A program made the position numbers and the translations under genes. Source: an uncultured Bacteroidales bacterium (GTDB lineage: Bacteria; Bacteroidota; Bacteroidia; Bacteroidales; Paludibacteraceae). Taken from it: a DNA stretch of 5,600 bases. Under the pieces are notes generated by a model. That model searched no databases. It saw nothing but the letters and a program-made list of their open reading frames with translations, and was not told the origin of the DNA. This document shows, one piece after another, positions 1-5,600 of this stretch. The stretch spans positions 1-5,600 of the forward strand of contig CAMJFV010000151.1 in assembly GCA_946405045.1 (NCBI GenBank). The letters run 5' to 3'. Numbering within the stretch: the stretch's first letter is position 1; every line of letters begins with the position of its first letter.

Positions 1-1
1 T

Positions 2-349
2 GTTATCAGTGCAGACGAAAAGCTCGTCGAACAAATTGGTTATGACATGATAAAAGGCGTGACTATTTCAGCACCTGGATTCTATGCTCCACAAGGAAGA
101 TGGGTACGACTTCAGCCTCAAGACCCGGATCTGAACGCCAAGATCCGCACATTCGACTATAACGGCGAAAAAATAACAAACTATGAGATGGAAAGTTCAG
201 CTGTTGCCGGACTCTCGCGTCTACTCGGACATAGAGCAATGACCGTGTGCTGTATCATCGCAGGACGTACATCAGGCGACATGAACACCGAATATCACGG
301 CACAATGGAAAAATTAGTTGAAACAGTTCTACAGAGATTAATGAAATAA
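2..349 (+). CDS. Nucleoside phosphorylase (uridine phosphorylase type), C-terminal part
   Basis: The frame is open from the left edge (codons begin at base 2) and gives the last 115 residues of a protein cut by the window. It resembles the Bacteroides uridine phosphorylases of the PNP/UDP family, usually about 290 residues, so roughly 60% is missing. These cytosolic enzymes split uridine and phosphate into uracil and ribose-1-phosphate for pyrimidine salvage. The diagnostic stretch is ITNYEMESSAVAGLS. Its Glu-Met-Glu (bases 185-193) matches the ribose-binding EME of uridine phosphorylases, and the helix with SRLLGHRAMTVC follows, as in family members. The ATG at 47 is internal, since the frame and the similarity continue upstream of it. 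The stop lies 4 nt before the DUF4290 gene, so the two are probably co-transcribed. The exact base preference cannot be settled from this fragment. Confidence 0.88.
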   Translation, partial: VISADEKLVEQIGYDMIKGVTISAPGFYAPQGRWVRLQPQDPDLNAKIRTFDYNGEKITNYEMESSAVAGLSRLLGHRAMTVCCIIAGRTSGDMNTEYHGTMEKLVETVLQRLMK

Positions 350-353
350 AAAA

Positions 354-962
354 ATGGACGGAATGCCATACAATACGCAGATGCCCAAACTTGCACTGCC
401 AGAATACGGAAGAAACATCCAGAACATGGTGAACTACTGTCTTACCATTGAAGACAGAGAGGAACGCACCAACTGTGCACACAGCATAATCCAGACAATG
501 GGCAACCTGTTTCCACATCTTCGTGATGTGAATGATTTCAAGCATATCCTTTGGGATCACCTGGCTATCATGGCGGATTTCAAACTTGACATTGACTACC
601 CTTATGACATAATCAAAAAGGAGGAGTTGTATGAAAAGCCTGAGCCAATGCCATATCCCGACAATTACATGATATACAAGCATTACGGTGCTTCCATTCA
701 AAAATTGATCGGTTTCTGCCGTACCATAGAAGATGAAGACGAAAAAATGTCGTTGGCAGTTCTTATTGCTAACCAAATGAAAAAGAGCTACTTCGCTCAC
801 AACAAGGAAACTGACGACGTAAAGATCATCAAAGATTTGAGAGACATGTCGGGAGGAGAAATCCTGCTTGATCCTGAAAAGGTTTCTCTTATCTCATCAG
901 CTGAAATAATGAAAGGAACCAAAACAGCAGCCACAACATCGTCAAAAAAGAAGAAAAAATAA
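354..962 (+). CDS. DUF4290 family protein
   Basis: This 202-residue protein is recognisable as DUF4290, a family of unknown function largely confined to Bacteroidota. Characteristic parts are LPEYGRNIQ (15-23), CLTIEDREER (29-38) and WDHLAIMADFKLDID. There is no signal peptide or membrane segment, so it should be cytosolic. It looks mainly helical and ends in a Lys-rich tail (SSKKKKK), which is common in this family as I remember it. Residues 17-51 and 110-144 align with each other without gaps at 13 of 35 identical positions (YG..IQ, C.TIED, E, A, I, M), which suggests an internal duplication. The ATG at 354 is 4 nt after the upstream stop. A second ATG three codons later (363) is an equally possible start, because relatives begin close to the YNT motif. 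No Shine-Dalgarno is present. No enzymatic function can be assigned. Confidence 0.88.
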   Translation: MDGMPYNTQMPKLALPEYGRNIQNMVNYCLTIEDREERTNCAHSIIQTMGNLFPHLRDVNDFKHILWDHLAIMADFKLDIDYPYDIIKKEELYEKPEPMPYPDNYMIYKHYGASIQKLIGFCRTIEDEDEKMSLAVLIANQMKKSYFAHNKETDDVKIIKDLRDMSGGEILLDPEKVSLISSAEIMKGTKTAATTSSKKKKK

Positions 963-974
963 TACCAGACTCGT

Positions 975-2045
975 ATGAATAAAGTTATTGCGCTTATGCT
1001 TTCTGCTGGAGCCATATTTCCAGCATTTGCAGAAAGAAATATCTACGGATGGGAATTTCTTTCCGCATCCACTTCTGCATACACAGGAAGCATAGGAGTC
1101 GAAAACGTTTCTTCCCACAGCAGAGAAATAGACATGGCCCTACGCAACCCTGCGCTGATGACAGAAGAGACACACAACACTGCGTCATTAAGCTACCAGA
1201 ATTATTTGGCAGGATCAAATTGGGCGACAGCTGCATATTCAAGAGCAGTTGACGACAAGAATTCTTGGGGTGCGGCAATTGTTTTTGCTCCTTACGGAAA
1301 GATGACAGAGACTGACATCTACGGTAATGAAATCGGAGAATTCAGTGCCACAGACTTTATGGCAGAGGGTCTATATAGCCGTATGTTAGCAGAAAATTTC
1401 CGTGTTGGTCTTGGATTCAAACTTATCTTCTCATCTATAGCAGAAGAGAGAAGTTTTGGTTTTGGATTCGACGTCGGTGCTAACTATTTCAATAAAGACA
1501 AAGATCTTTCTTTGGGTTTTGCGGTAAGAAACATAGGAGTTCAATTAGCCACTTACACTGACACTCCTGATTCAAGAGACAGACTTCCTTGGAATATGCA
1601 AATCGGATTCACAAAAGGTCTTGAGCATGCTCCTTTGAAATTCTCTATCACATACACAGACATCAACCGTTGGGATTTGTCTTACACAAAATACAATGAG
1701 GTTGACAAAAGCACATTGGAGGGAGACGATTTGGATGCCACACAGGAAATCAAGTGGGGAGACATGTTCATGCGTCACTTTGTGTTCTCAGCGGAATTTG
1801 TACCAAGAGATGAATTCTCATTAGTAGTAGGTTATAACTGTAGACGAGGTCGCGAATATAAGTTGGCAGATTCTCGCTCGGGAGCAGGATTCAGTTTCGG
1901 ACTCAACCTGAATATCAAGAATGTATACGTCGGTGCGGCATATTCAATATATGGAAAAGCAGCAAACGTATTCGGTGCAACAGTCGGATACAGAATAAAC
2001 AGAGCTGAATATGTTGAGACGATAGAGCCCGGCGAACAATACTAA
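975..2045 (+). CDS. porQ: Type IX secretion system protein PorQ
   Basis: The 356-residue product starts with a Sec signal peptide: Lys3, a hydrophobic core at 4-18 and a probable cleavage after AFA (17-19). The rest is built of short alternating Gly/aromatic strands (for example FGFGFDVGANYF, FSFGLNLNI, NVYVGAAYSIYGK) typical of an outer-membrane beta-barrel. The N-terminal GWEFLS, the SRE..MALRNPALM stretch (49-62) and the overall length fit PorQ of the PorV/FadL-like group. In Porphyromonas gingivalis PorQ belongs to the outer-membrane attachment complex with PorU, PorV and PorZ, which removes C-terminal signals from type IX cargo and anchors it to A-LPS. Here the gene lies 12 nt after the DUF4290 gene and 10 nt before cmk. 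PorQ next to cmk is, as I recall, shared with other Bacteroidales. Whether this organism has a working type IX system cannot be seen here. Confidence 0.87.
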   Translation: MNKVIALMLSAGAIFPAFAERNIYGWEFLSASTSAYTGSIGVENVSSHSREIDMALRNPALMTEETHNTASLSYQNYLAGSNWATAAYSRAVDDKNSWGAAIVFAPYGKMTETDIYGNEIGEFSATDFMAEGLYSRMLAENFRVGLGFKLIFSSIAEERSFGFGFDVGANYFNKDKDLSLGFAVRNIGVQLATYTDTPDSRDRLPWNMQIGFTKGLEHAPLKFSITYTDINRWDLSYTKYNEVDKSTLEGDDLDATQEIKWGDMFMRHFVFSAEFVPRDEFSLVVGYNCRRGREYKLADSRSGAGFSFGLNLNIKNVYVGAAYSIYGKAANVFGATVGYRINRAEYVETIEPGEQY

Positions 2046-2055
2046 AAAATAAAAG

Positions 2056-2742
2056 ATGAAAAATATAGTAGTAGCAATCGACGGATTCTCGTCTTGCGGA
2101 AAAAGCACAATGGCTAAATGGCTTGCCAAAGAGGTAGGCTACAAATATATCGATTCTGGAGCAATGTACCGTGCAGTGACTCTATTCTGCCTGCGCAACA
2201 ACCTTATCAAAGATGGTGTTGTGGACACAGAAAAACTTGAGAAACGCATGAACGAAGTCAAGATCGAATTCCGTGTCAATGAAAATACAGGAAAAAGCGA
2301 CACTTATCTTAACGGAGAGTGTGTCGAGTCTGAAATCCGTGGCATGGAGGTTTCGTCAAACGTGAGCCCAGTGGCAGCAGTGCCATTCGTTCGCCACGCA
2401 ATGGTGGATCTTCAGAGAAGCTATGGCGAAGGAGGAGGCATCGTGATGGACGGACGTGACATCGGCACCACCGTCTTCCCCAACGCAGAACTTAAGCTGT
2501 ACGTAGTAGCGTCGGCAGAAGTCAGAGCACAAAGAAGATATGACGAATTAACAGCCAAAGGAGACACCGTTTCATTCGATGATATTCTGAAGAACGTCCA
2601 GGAACGCGACTATATCGACATGAACCGTGCTGAATCGCCATTGAGAAAGGCTGACGACGCAATTGAATTAGACAACGGTCTGCTTACAATCGAGGAGCAA
2701 AACAAGTGGTTGATGCAGATTTTTAACGAAAAGACTAAATAA
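2056..2742 (+). CDS. cmk: (d)CMP kinase (cytidylate kinase)
   Basis: This cytosolic enzyme transfers the gamma phosphate of ATP to CMP or dCMP, feeding CDP/dCDP to RNA, DNA and phospholipid synthesis. At 228 residues it has the normal length for bacterial Cmk. Visible motifs are the Walker A loop GFSSCGKST (10-18), the CMP-binding [10 protein letters not shown] (33-42), the DGRDIGT signature (132-138) with the conserved Asp/Arg of the nucleotide site, and a LID-type arginine cluster RAQRRYDEL (157-165). The [21 protein letters not shown] stretch near the C-terminus is also typical. The start is 10 nt after porQ and the stop 4 nt before ispH, so translation is probably coupled to its neighbours. 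The Cys inside the P-loop (GFSSCGKS in place of the commoner GPAGSGKS or GPSGAGKS) does not remove any essential residue. Confidence 0.97.
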   Translation: MKNIVVAIDGFSSCGKSTMAKWLAKEVGYKYIDSGAMYRAVTLFCLRNNLIKDGVVDTEKLEKRMNEVKIEFRVNENTGKSDTYLNGECVESEIRGMEVSSNVSPVAAVPFVRHAMVDLQRSYGEGGGIVMDGRDIGTTVFPNAELKLYVVASAEVRAQRRYDELTAKGDTVSFDDILKNVQERDYIDMNRAESPLRKADDAIELDNGLLTIEEQNKWLMQIFNEKTK

Positions 2743-2746
2743 GACG

Positions 2747-3610
2747 ATGATAATCGATATCGACGAAAATTCCGGCTTTTGCCCAGGAGTTGTGTCAGCG
2801 ATCAAAAAAGCAGAGGATGAGCTAAAACAAAACAACTCTCTTTTCTGCTTGGGTGATATCGTCCACAATTCCCGTGAAGTGGAAAGACTGACTGAACAAG
2901 GTCTGGAAACAATCGGAATCGACGAATTGCAGGAATTGAAAGACACCCGTGTGCTTCTACGAGCTCATGGAGAACCACCGTCTACATACGATTTGGCAAA
3001 AAAGAACAATATCTCCATCATCGACGCGACATGCCCAGTGGTTCTCGCCCTGCAACGCAAAATAAAGACTGCATACGAGAAACACAATAAGAAGAACACA
3101 CAGATTGTGATCTACGGAAAAGTGGGCCATGCGGAAGTGAACGGACTTGTAGGCCAGACAAACGGAACCGCAATCGTAGTGGAGAATCTGAACGATATCG
3201 ACAAAATTGATTTTTCAAAAGATATCTGTCTATTTTCGCAAACCACCAAAAGCATCGAGGGGTTTAACGAAATAATAGCGGAGATCCAAAAAAAGAAAAA
3301 AGACTGTATCAAATTTGAATATTTCGATACAATCTGCAGACAAGTGGCTAATAGAATCCCAAAAATCATTAGTTTTGTCTCTAAATACGAACTGATTTAT
3401 TTTGTTTGTGGGAAGAAAAGCTCTAACGGCAAGGTCCTATATGAACAATGCAAAAAGACAAATCCTACGACACTTCTGATTTCAGGAGTGGAAGATATTG
3501 ATTTGTCTGACATTAAAGACAAAGAAAAAATCGGGATATGCGGTGCGACGTCAACACCAAAGTGGCAGATGGAAGCAGTCCGAGACTATATCTTGAACGC
3601 TAACAAATAA
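2747..3610 (+). CDS. ispH: 4-hydroxy-3-methylbut-2-enyl diphosphate reductase
   Basis: IspH is the cytosolic iron-sulfur enzyme that ends the MEP pathway, reducing HMBPP to isopentenyl and dimethylallyl diphosphate. All three cluster cysteines are present at the same numbers as in E. coli: Cys12 (GFCPGV), Cys96 (IDATCPVV) and Cys197 ([10 protein letters not shown]). Substrate-site residues are also visible: His40, His74 (RAHGEPPS), His128 and the proton-donor Glu130 (GHAEVNG), Ser225-Ser226-Asn227 (KKSSNGK) and Ser269 (GATSTPKW). The 287 residues form a stand-alone enzyme of the usual length, without the ribosomal-protein-S1 fusion found in some Firmicutes. The CRQVANR version of the third motif is, as I recall, usual in Bacteroidales. 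It sits 4 nt after cmk and 11 nt before pfkA. Presence of IspH indicates isoprenoid synthesis by MEP rather than mevalonate. Confidence 0.97.
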   Translation: MIIDIDENSGFCPGVVSAIKKAEDELKQNNSLFCLGDIVHNSREVERLTEQGLETIGIDELQELKDTRVLLRAHGEPPSTYDLAKKNNISIIDATCPVVLALQRKIKTAYEKHNKKNTQIVIYGKVGHAEVNGLVGQTNGTAIVVENLNDIDKIDFSKDICLFSQTTKSIEGFNEIIAEIQKKKKDCIKFEYFDTICRQVANRIPKIISFVSKYELIYFVCGKKSSNGKVLYEQCKKTNPTTLLISGVEDIDLSDIKDKEKIGICGATSTPKWQMEAVRDYILNANK

Positions 3611-3621
3611 ATACCAACACT

Positions 3622-4599
3622 ATGAAAATTAAGTGCATAGGCATTTTAACTTCTGGAGGCGACGCTCCAGGAATGAACGCTGCAATCAGAGCGATCACTC
3701 GTTCTGCTATCTACAACGGTATCCGTGTCAAAGGTATCTACAGAGGCTACAAGGGACTGATGATGGGAGAGATAGAGGAATTTCACACAGAAAGCGTCAG
3801 CAACATCATCCAACATGGAGGAACAATTCTTAAGAGCGCAAGATGTCAAGAATTCCACACACAGGAAGGAAGACAGAAGGCTTACACTACCCTACGATCA
3901 GAAGGCATTGACGCATTGGTTGTATGTGGTGGAGACGGAACTTTCACCGGAGCTCGTCTGTTCGCTCAAGAATTCGACTTTCCGATCATCGGTGTGCCAT
4001 GCACTATCGACAACGACTTGTCTGGAACTGATTTCACAATAGGATACGACACCGCTCTAAACACAATCGTGGATGCGGTGGATAAAATAAAAGATACTGC
4101 CAATTCTCACGAACGTTTGTTTTTCATTGAGGTCATGGGCCGCGACGCAGGTTATCTTGCGCTGAACGGTGCAATCGCGACTGGAGCGGAAGCTGCCATC
4201 ATACCTGAAATCGAGACTGGGATAGACCAGCTTGAGGCTTTCATCTCACGAGGATTCAGAAAGTCAAAAAACAGCAGTATCGTGCTTGTTGCGGAAAGCG
4301 ACATCACAGGTGGAGCTATAGGTGTTGCGGAACGTCTGAAGAAAGAGCATCCTGAATACGAGGCTCGTATAACAATCCTTGGACATATCCAAAGAGGAGG
4401 TTCGCCAACAGCAGCCGACCGTATACTTGCTTCACGTCTGGGAGCCGCAGCTATCGACGCTCTTATCGACGACCAGAGAAACATCATGGTTGGTGTGGTA
4501 AACGACCGCGTCGTATACGTGCCATTCAACAAGGCCATCAAACATGAGAAGAAGATGGACACATCTCTATTATCTGTACTGAAAGTTGTTTCAAATTAA
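3622..4599 (+). CDS. pfkA: 6-phosphofructokinase, PfkA type (ATP-dependent)
   Basis: This enzyme phosphorylates fructose-6-phosphate to fructose-1,6-bisphosphate, the committed step of glycolysis. At 325 residues it is the size of the bacterial homotetrameric PfkA. Motifs in order are [14 protein letters not shown] (10-23) at the nucleotide site, CGGDGTFTG (102-110), the catalytic TIDND (128-132) with base Asp130, MGRDAG (172-177) and [14 protein letters not shown] (254-267), which contact the sugar phosphate. Arg23 and Arg27 match the effector-site arginines 21 and 25 of E. coli PfkA, so allosteric control is possible. Gly106 (E. coli Gly104) is the residue typical of ATP-using enzymes. However, Cys127 stands where ATP-type enzymes usually have Gly124 and PPi-type enzymes have Lys. 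ATP use is therefore likely but not proven. The gene starts 11 nt after ispH and ends 9 nt before the lipoprotein gene. Confidence 0.95.
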   Translation: MKIKCIGILTSGGDAPGMNAAIRAITRSAIYNGIRVKGIYRGYKGLMMGEIEEFHTESVSNIIQHGGTILKSARCQEFHTQEGRQKAYTTLRSEGIDALVVCGGDGTFTGARLFAQEFDFPIIGVPCTIDNDLSGTDFTIGYDTALNTIVDAVDKIKDTANSHERLFFIEVMGRDAGYLALNGAIATGAEAAIIPEIETGIDQLEAFISRGFRKSKNSSIVLVAESDITGGAIGVAERLKKEHPEYEARITILGHIQRGGSPTAADRILASRLGAAAIDALIDDQRNIMVGVVNDRVVYVPFNKAIKHEKKMDTSLLSVLKVVSN

Positions 4600-4608
4600 T
4601 TATACAAA

Positions 4609-5106
4609 ATGAAAAAAAATCTTTTTTTCCTTATGCTTGTAGGAGCAATGTCTTCATGTGGCAATGCACCTCAAAACAGCGAGAATAATGACATGTATGC
4701 TTTTGATTCAACAGCTGTAACAATTTCTGATGAGGTTGCCGGAGTAGAGACACGTTCTGTGCCATTCGAGGCAATAAACGGCAAGTGGATGATCAAATCA
4801 GCAAAAAGTGAGGCTGTAGCGGAAGGCGATACTTCAGCGTACATTATCATTAACGTTGCTGAAAAAACGATCAATGCAACCGCAGGCTGCAACTCTATCT
4901 TCGGAGCGATCAACAGAAATGGCAGAACAGACAATTCGTTGGCTTTCGAAAATATGGGAGCTACAAGAATGATGTGTCAAGACAAAGACGCTATTGAAAG
5001 AGCTTTGATTGACGCTCTAAACACCACTCGTTCGTTCTCTCTAACTAACGGTGAACTTTCATTCTGCAACGAGAATAACGAAGTTGTGCTGAAAGCGGCT
5101 AAATAA
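4609..5106 (+). CDS. META domain-containing lipoprotein (HslJ-like)
   Basis: The 165-residue product begins with a lipoprotein signal: Lys2-Lys3, hydrophobic core 4-14, then SSC with the lipid-carrying Cys at 17. Met at -3 makes this a relaxed lipobox. A polar linker (about 18-52) rich in Asn, Ser and Asp follows. Residues 56-163 fit a META domain as in HslJ: a starting INGKW (56-60), AGCN (92-95) and the hallmark GATRMMC (117-123), with an alternating strand pattern ending in ELSFCNENNEVVLK. Cys94, Cys123 and Cys153 could form disulfides outside the cytoplasm, though this is inference. META proteins are linked to stress or heat resistance (E. coli HslJ, novobiocin tolerance) with no defined biochemistry. 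It is the last gene of the row, 9 nt after pfkA and 20 nt before the terminator hairpin. Sorting to the inner or outer membrane cannot be told from the sequence. Confidence 0.88.
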   Translation: MKKNLFFLMLVGAMSSCGNAPQNSENNDMYAFDSTAVTISDEVAGVETRSVPFEAINGKWMIKSAKSEAVAEGDTSAYIIINVAEKTINATAGCNSIFGAINRNGRTDNSLAFENMGATRMMCQDKDAIERALIDALNTTRSFSLTNGELSFCNENNEVVLKAAK

Positions 5107-5126
5107 AAAATGGTCACTACAGGGAT

Positions 5127-5160
5127 AAAAAACAGGCACGATAATTCATGCCTGTTTTTT
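5127..5160. terminator. Bidirectional intrinsic terminator
   Basis: A perfect 12-bp inverted repeat (5127-5138 and 5149-5160) encloses a 10-nt loop. The GC-rich core CAGGCA/TGCCTG is flanked by six A on the left and six T on the right, so a U-tract follows the hairpin whichever strand is transcribed. It lies 20 nt after the lipoprotein stop and 7 nt from the stop of the minus-strand frame at 5168, and so should end transcription from both sides. Confidence 0.9.
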
Positions 5161-5167
5161 ATTATAT

Positions 5168-5479
5168 CTAAAATTTTACATTAGGATTGAAATGTTTAAT
5201 GATAGGACCATACTTTTCTATTTCTGCTTGTGTCATTTTTCGTGCTTTACTACGAATAAAATGGTCATGCCATTTGTGGTCTTTTTCACTAAACCTACGT
5301 GTAATAGTATATGTTTGGACATGAATGGTTCCCTTTTTGAAAATAGGACTTCCATCTTTGTTATTATGGTCATGATCCCAATCAAAATCAATCACCATTT
5401 TCTTTTCCTTGTTATATATACTGTTTTTCTGAGCGACCGAATTATCTCCAGTCGAACCGCTATCATTATTGGGATTCAA
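5168..5479 (-). CDS. Small hypothetical protein, possibly the remnant tail of a larger gene
   Basis: I do not recognise this protein. The 103-residue frame reads from a TTG at 5479. The first ATG is at 5398 and would give 76 residues with an AAGGA 7 nt upstream. The first 27 residues are polar, low-complexity and linker-like (NPNNDSGSTGDNS). The rest has a charged His/Asp/Trp-rich part (DFDWDHDHN, KWHDHF), a likely strand GTIHVQTYTI and a closing MTQAEIEKYGPIIKHFNP. There is no signal peptide or membrane segment. Upstream of 5479 the frame stays open to the window edge with no ATG, GTG or other TTG, including a protein-like stretch AWYYNEGVKYAENYA just outside the HAD gene. This suggests a 5'-truncated tail, conceivably of an RHS or polymorphic-toxin protein, but that guess is weak. 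The region has about 32% G+C, well below the operon. It could also be non-coding. Confidence 0.45.
   Translation of the reverse strand: MNPNNDSGSTGDNSVAQKNSIYNKEKKMVIDFDWDHDHNNKDGSPIFKKGTIHVQTYTITRRFSEKDHKWHDHFIRSKARKMTQAEIEKYGPIIKHFNPNVKF
5406..5410 (-). promoter_or_regulatory. Possible Shine-Dalgarno for the short (ATG 5398) form of the minus-strand frame
   Basis: On the minus strand AAGGA lies 7 nt before the ATG at 5398, an ideal spacing. It favours the 76-residue start over the TTG at 5479. The plus-strand genes of this window have no such motif and Bacteroidota rely little on it, so it may be chance in a purine-rich stretch or a sign of foreign origin. Confidence 0.3.
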
Positions 5480-5527
5480 CGCATAATTTTCTGCATATTT
5501 TACACCCTCATTATAATACCAGGCATT

Positions 5528-5600
5528 ATGAAATACTCTCTTGCAATTTTTGATATGGACGGAACCATCCTTAATACTCTGGATGATATGACCGACTCTT
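5528..5600 (+). CDS. HAD-family hydrolase, N-terminus (phosphoglycolate phosphatase-like), cut by window
   Basis: Only 24 residues are inside the window. They hold HAD motif I as IFDMDGTIL (7-15), with nucleophile Asp9 and acid/base Asp11, followed by NTLDDMTDS. That reading resembles the start of phosphoglycolate phosphatase (Gph) and related subfamily IA phosphatases, where DGTL.DT..D is usual; beta-phosphoglucomutases look similar here. These are soluble enzymes that remove or move phosphate on small metabolites through an aspartyl-phosphate. Five residues before the first strand is a normal start, so ATG 5528 is well placed. No Shine-Dalgarno precedes it, as for the other plus-strand genes. 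It lies past the operon terminator and so needs its own promoter, which would have to sit in the AT-rich region upstream. Substrate and length cannot be given. Confidence 0.85.
   Translation, partial: MKYSLAIFDMDGTILNTLDDMTDS

Noticed and set aside
255..800. A 181-codon open frame on the minus strand
   Set aside because: It lies wholly opposite the nucleoside phosphorylase and DUF4290 genes, which have clear family motifs. Its product is a Phe/Val/His-rich mix with no recognisable domain, as expected from the antisense of a real gene.
3112..3369. A hydrophobic minus-strand frame that could look like a small membrane protein
   Set aside because: It is antisense to ispH. The hydrophobicity comes from reading Lys/Glu-rich codons backwards, and no start context supports it.
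4152..4562. A 136-codon open frame on the minus strand
   Set aside because: It is antisense to the motif-rich C-terminal half of pfkA and shows no family features, so it is a shadow frame.
5483..5490. TAATTTTC as a Bacteroides-type -7 box (TAnnTTTG) for the HAD gene
   Set aside because: The final G is missing and I found no TTTG at the proper distance upstream. In such AT-rich DNA a near match is expected by chance.
5480..5600. Extending the minus-strand frame as an intact gene to the window edge
   Set aside because: It would overlap the convincing HAD start at 5528 on the other strand and has no start codon inside the window. I mention it only as a possible remnant.
1..5600. A new defence, mobile or RNA-based system
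   Set aside because: No direct-repeat array, transposase, integrase, nuclease or reverse-transcriptase motif, tRNA or riboswitch-like leader was found. All plus-strand genes belong to known families.

Overview
This window is a stretch of chromosome from a member of the Bacteroidota, most likely the order Bacteroidales. A PorQ homologue and a DUF4290 protein, both essentially Bacteroidota families, point that way. So do the Bacteroides-type uridine phosphorylase tail and the lack of Shine-Dalgarno sequences before the plus-strand genes, whose starts follow A-rich leaders instead. I cannot name the genus.

Positions 2-5106 hold seven plus-strand genes in one row: the 3' end of a nucleoside (uridine) phosphorylase, a DUF4290 protein, porQ, cmk, ispH, pfkA and a META-domain lipoprotein. 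Every gap is 4-12 nt, there is no room for internal promoters between genes, and the row ends in a strong hairpin terminator at 5127-5160. This looks like one long, mostly housekeeping transcript. It combines pyrimidine salvage and CMP/dCMP phosphorylation, the last step of the MEP isoprenoid pathway, the committed step of glycolysis and two cell-envelope proteins. The enzymes are full length and their key residues are in place, with one oddity: the phosphofructokinase has Cys where ATP-type enzymes usually have Gly.

Positions 5161-5527 are different. They are AT-rich (about 32% G+C by hand count) and carry only a small unrecognised minus-strand reading frame (5168-5479, or a shorter ATG form from 5398). 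It converges on the operon and shares its bidirectional terminator. Its frame stays open upstream to the window edge without a further usable start, so it may be the left-over tail of a larger, perhaps horizontally acquired, protein.

From 5528 a plus-strand HAD-family phosphatase begins and runs off the window.

I see no CRISPR array, tRNA, rRNA, insertion sequence or recognisable new multi-gene system. The best leads are the orphan AT-rich reading frame, the Cys at the phosphoryl-donor position of PfkA, the internal duplication visible in the DUF4290 protein, and the placement of porQ inside a housekeeping operon.
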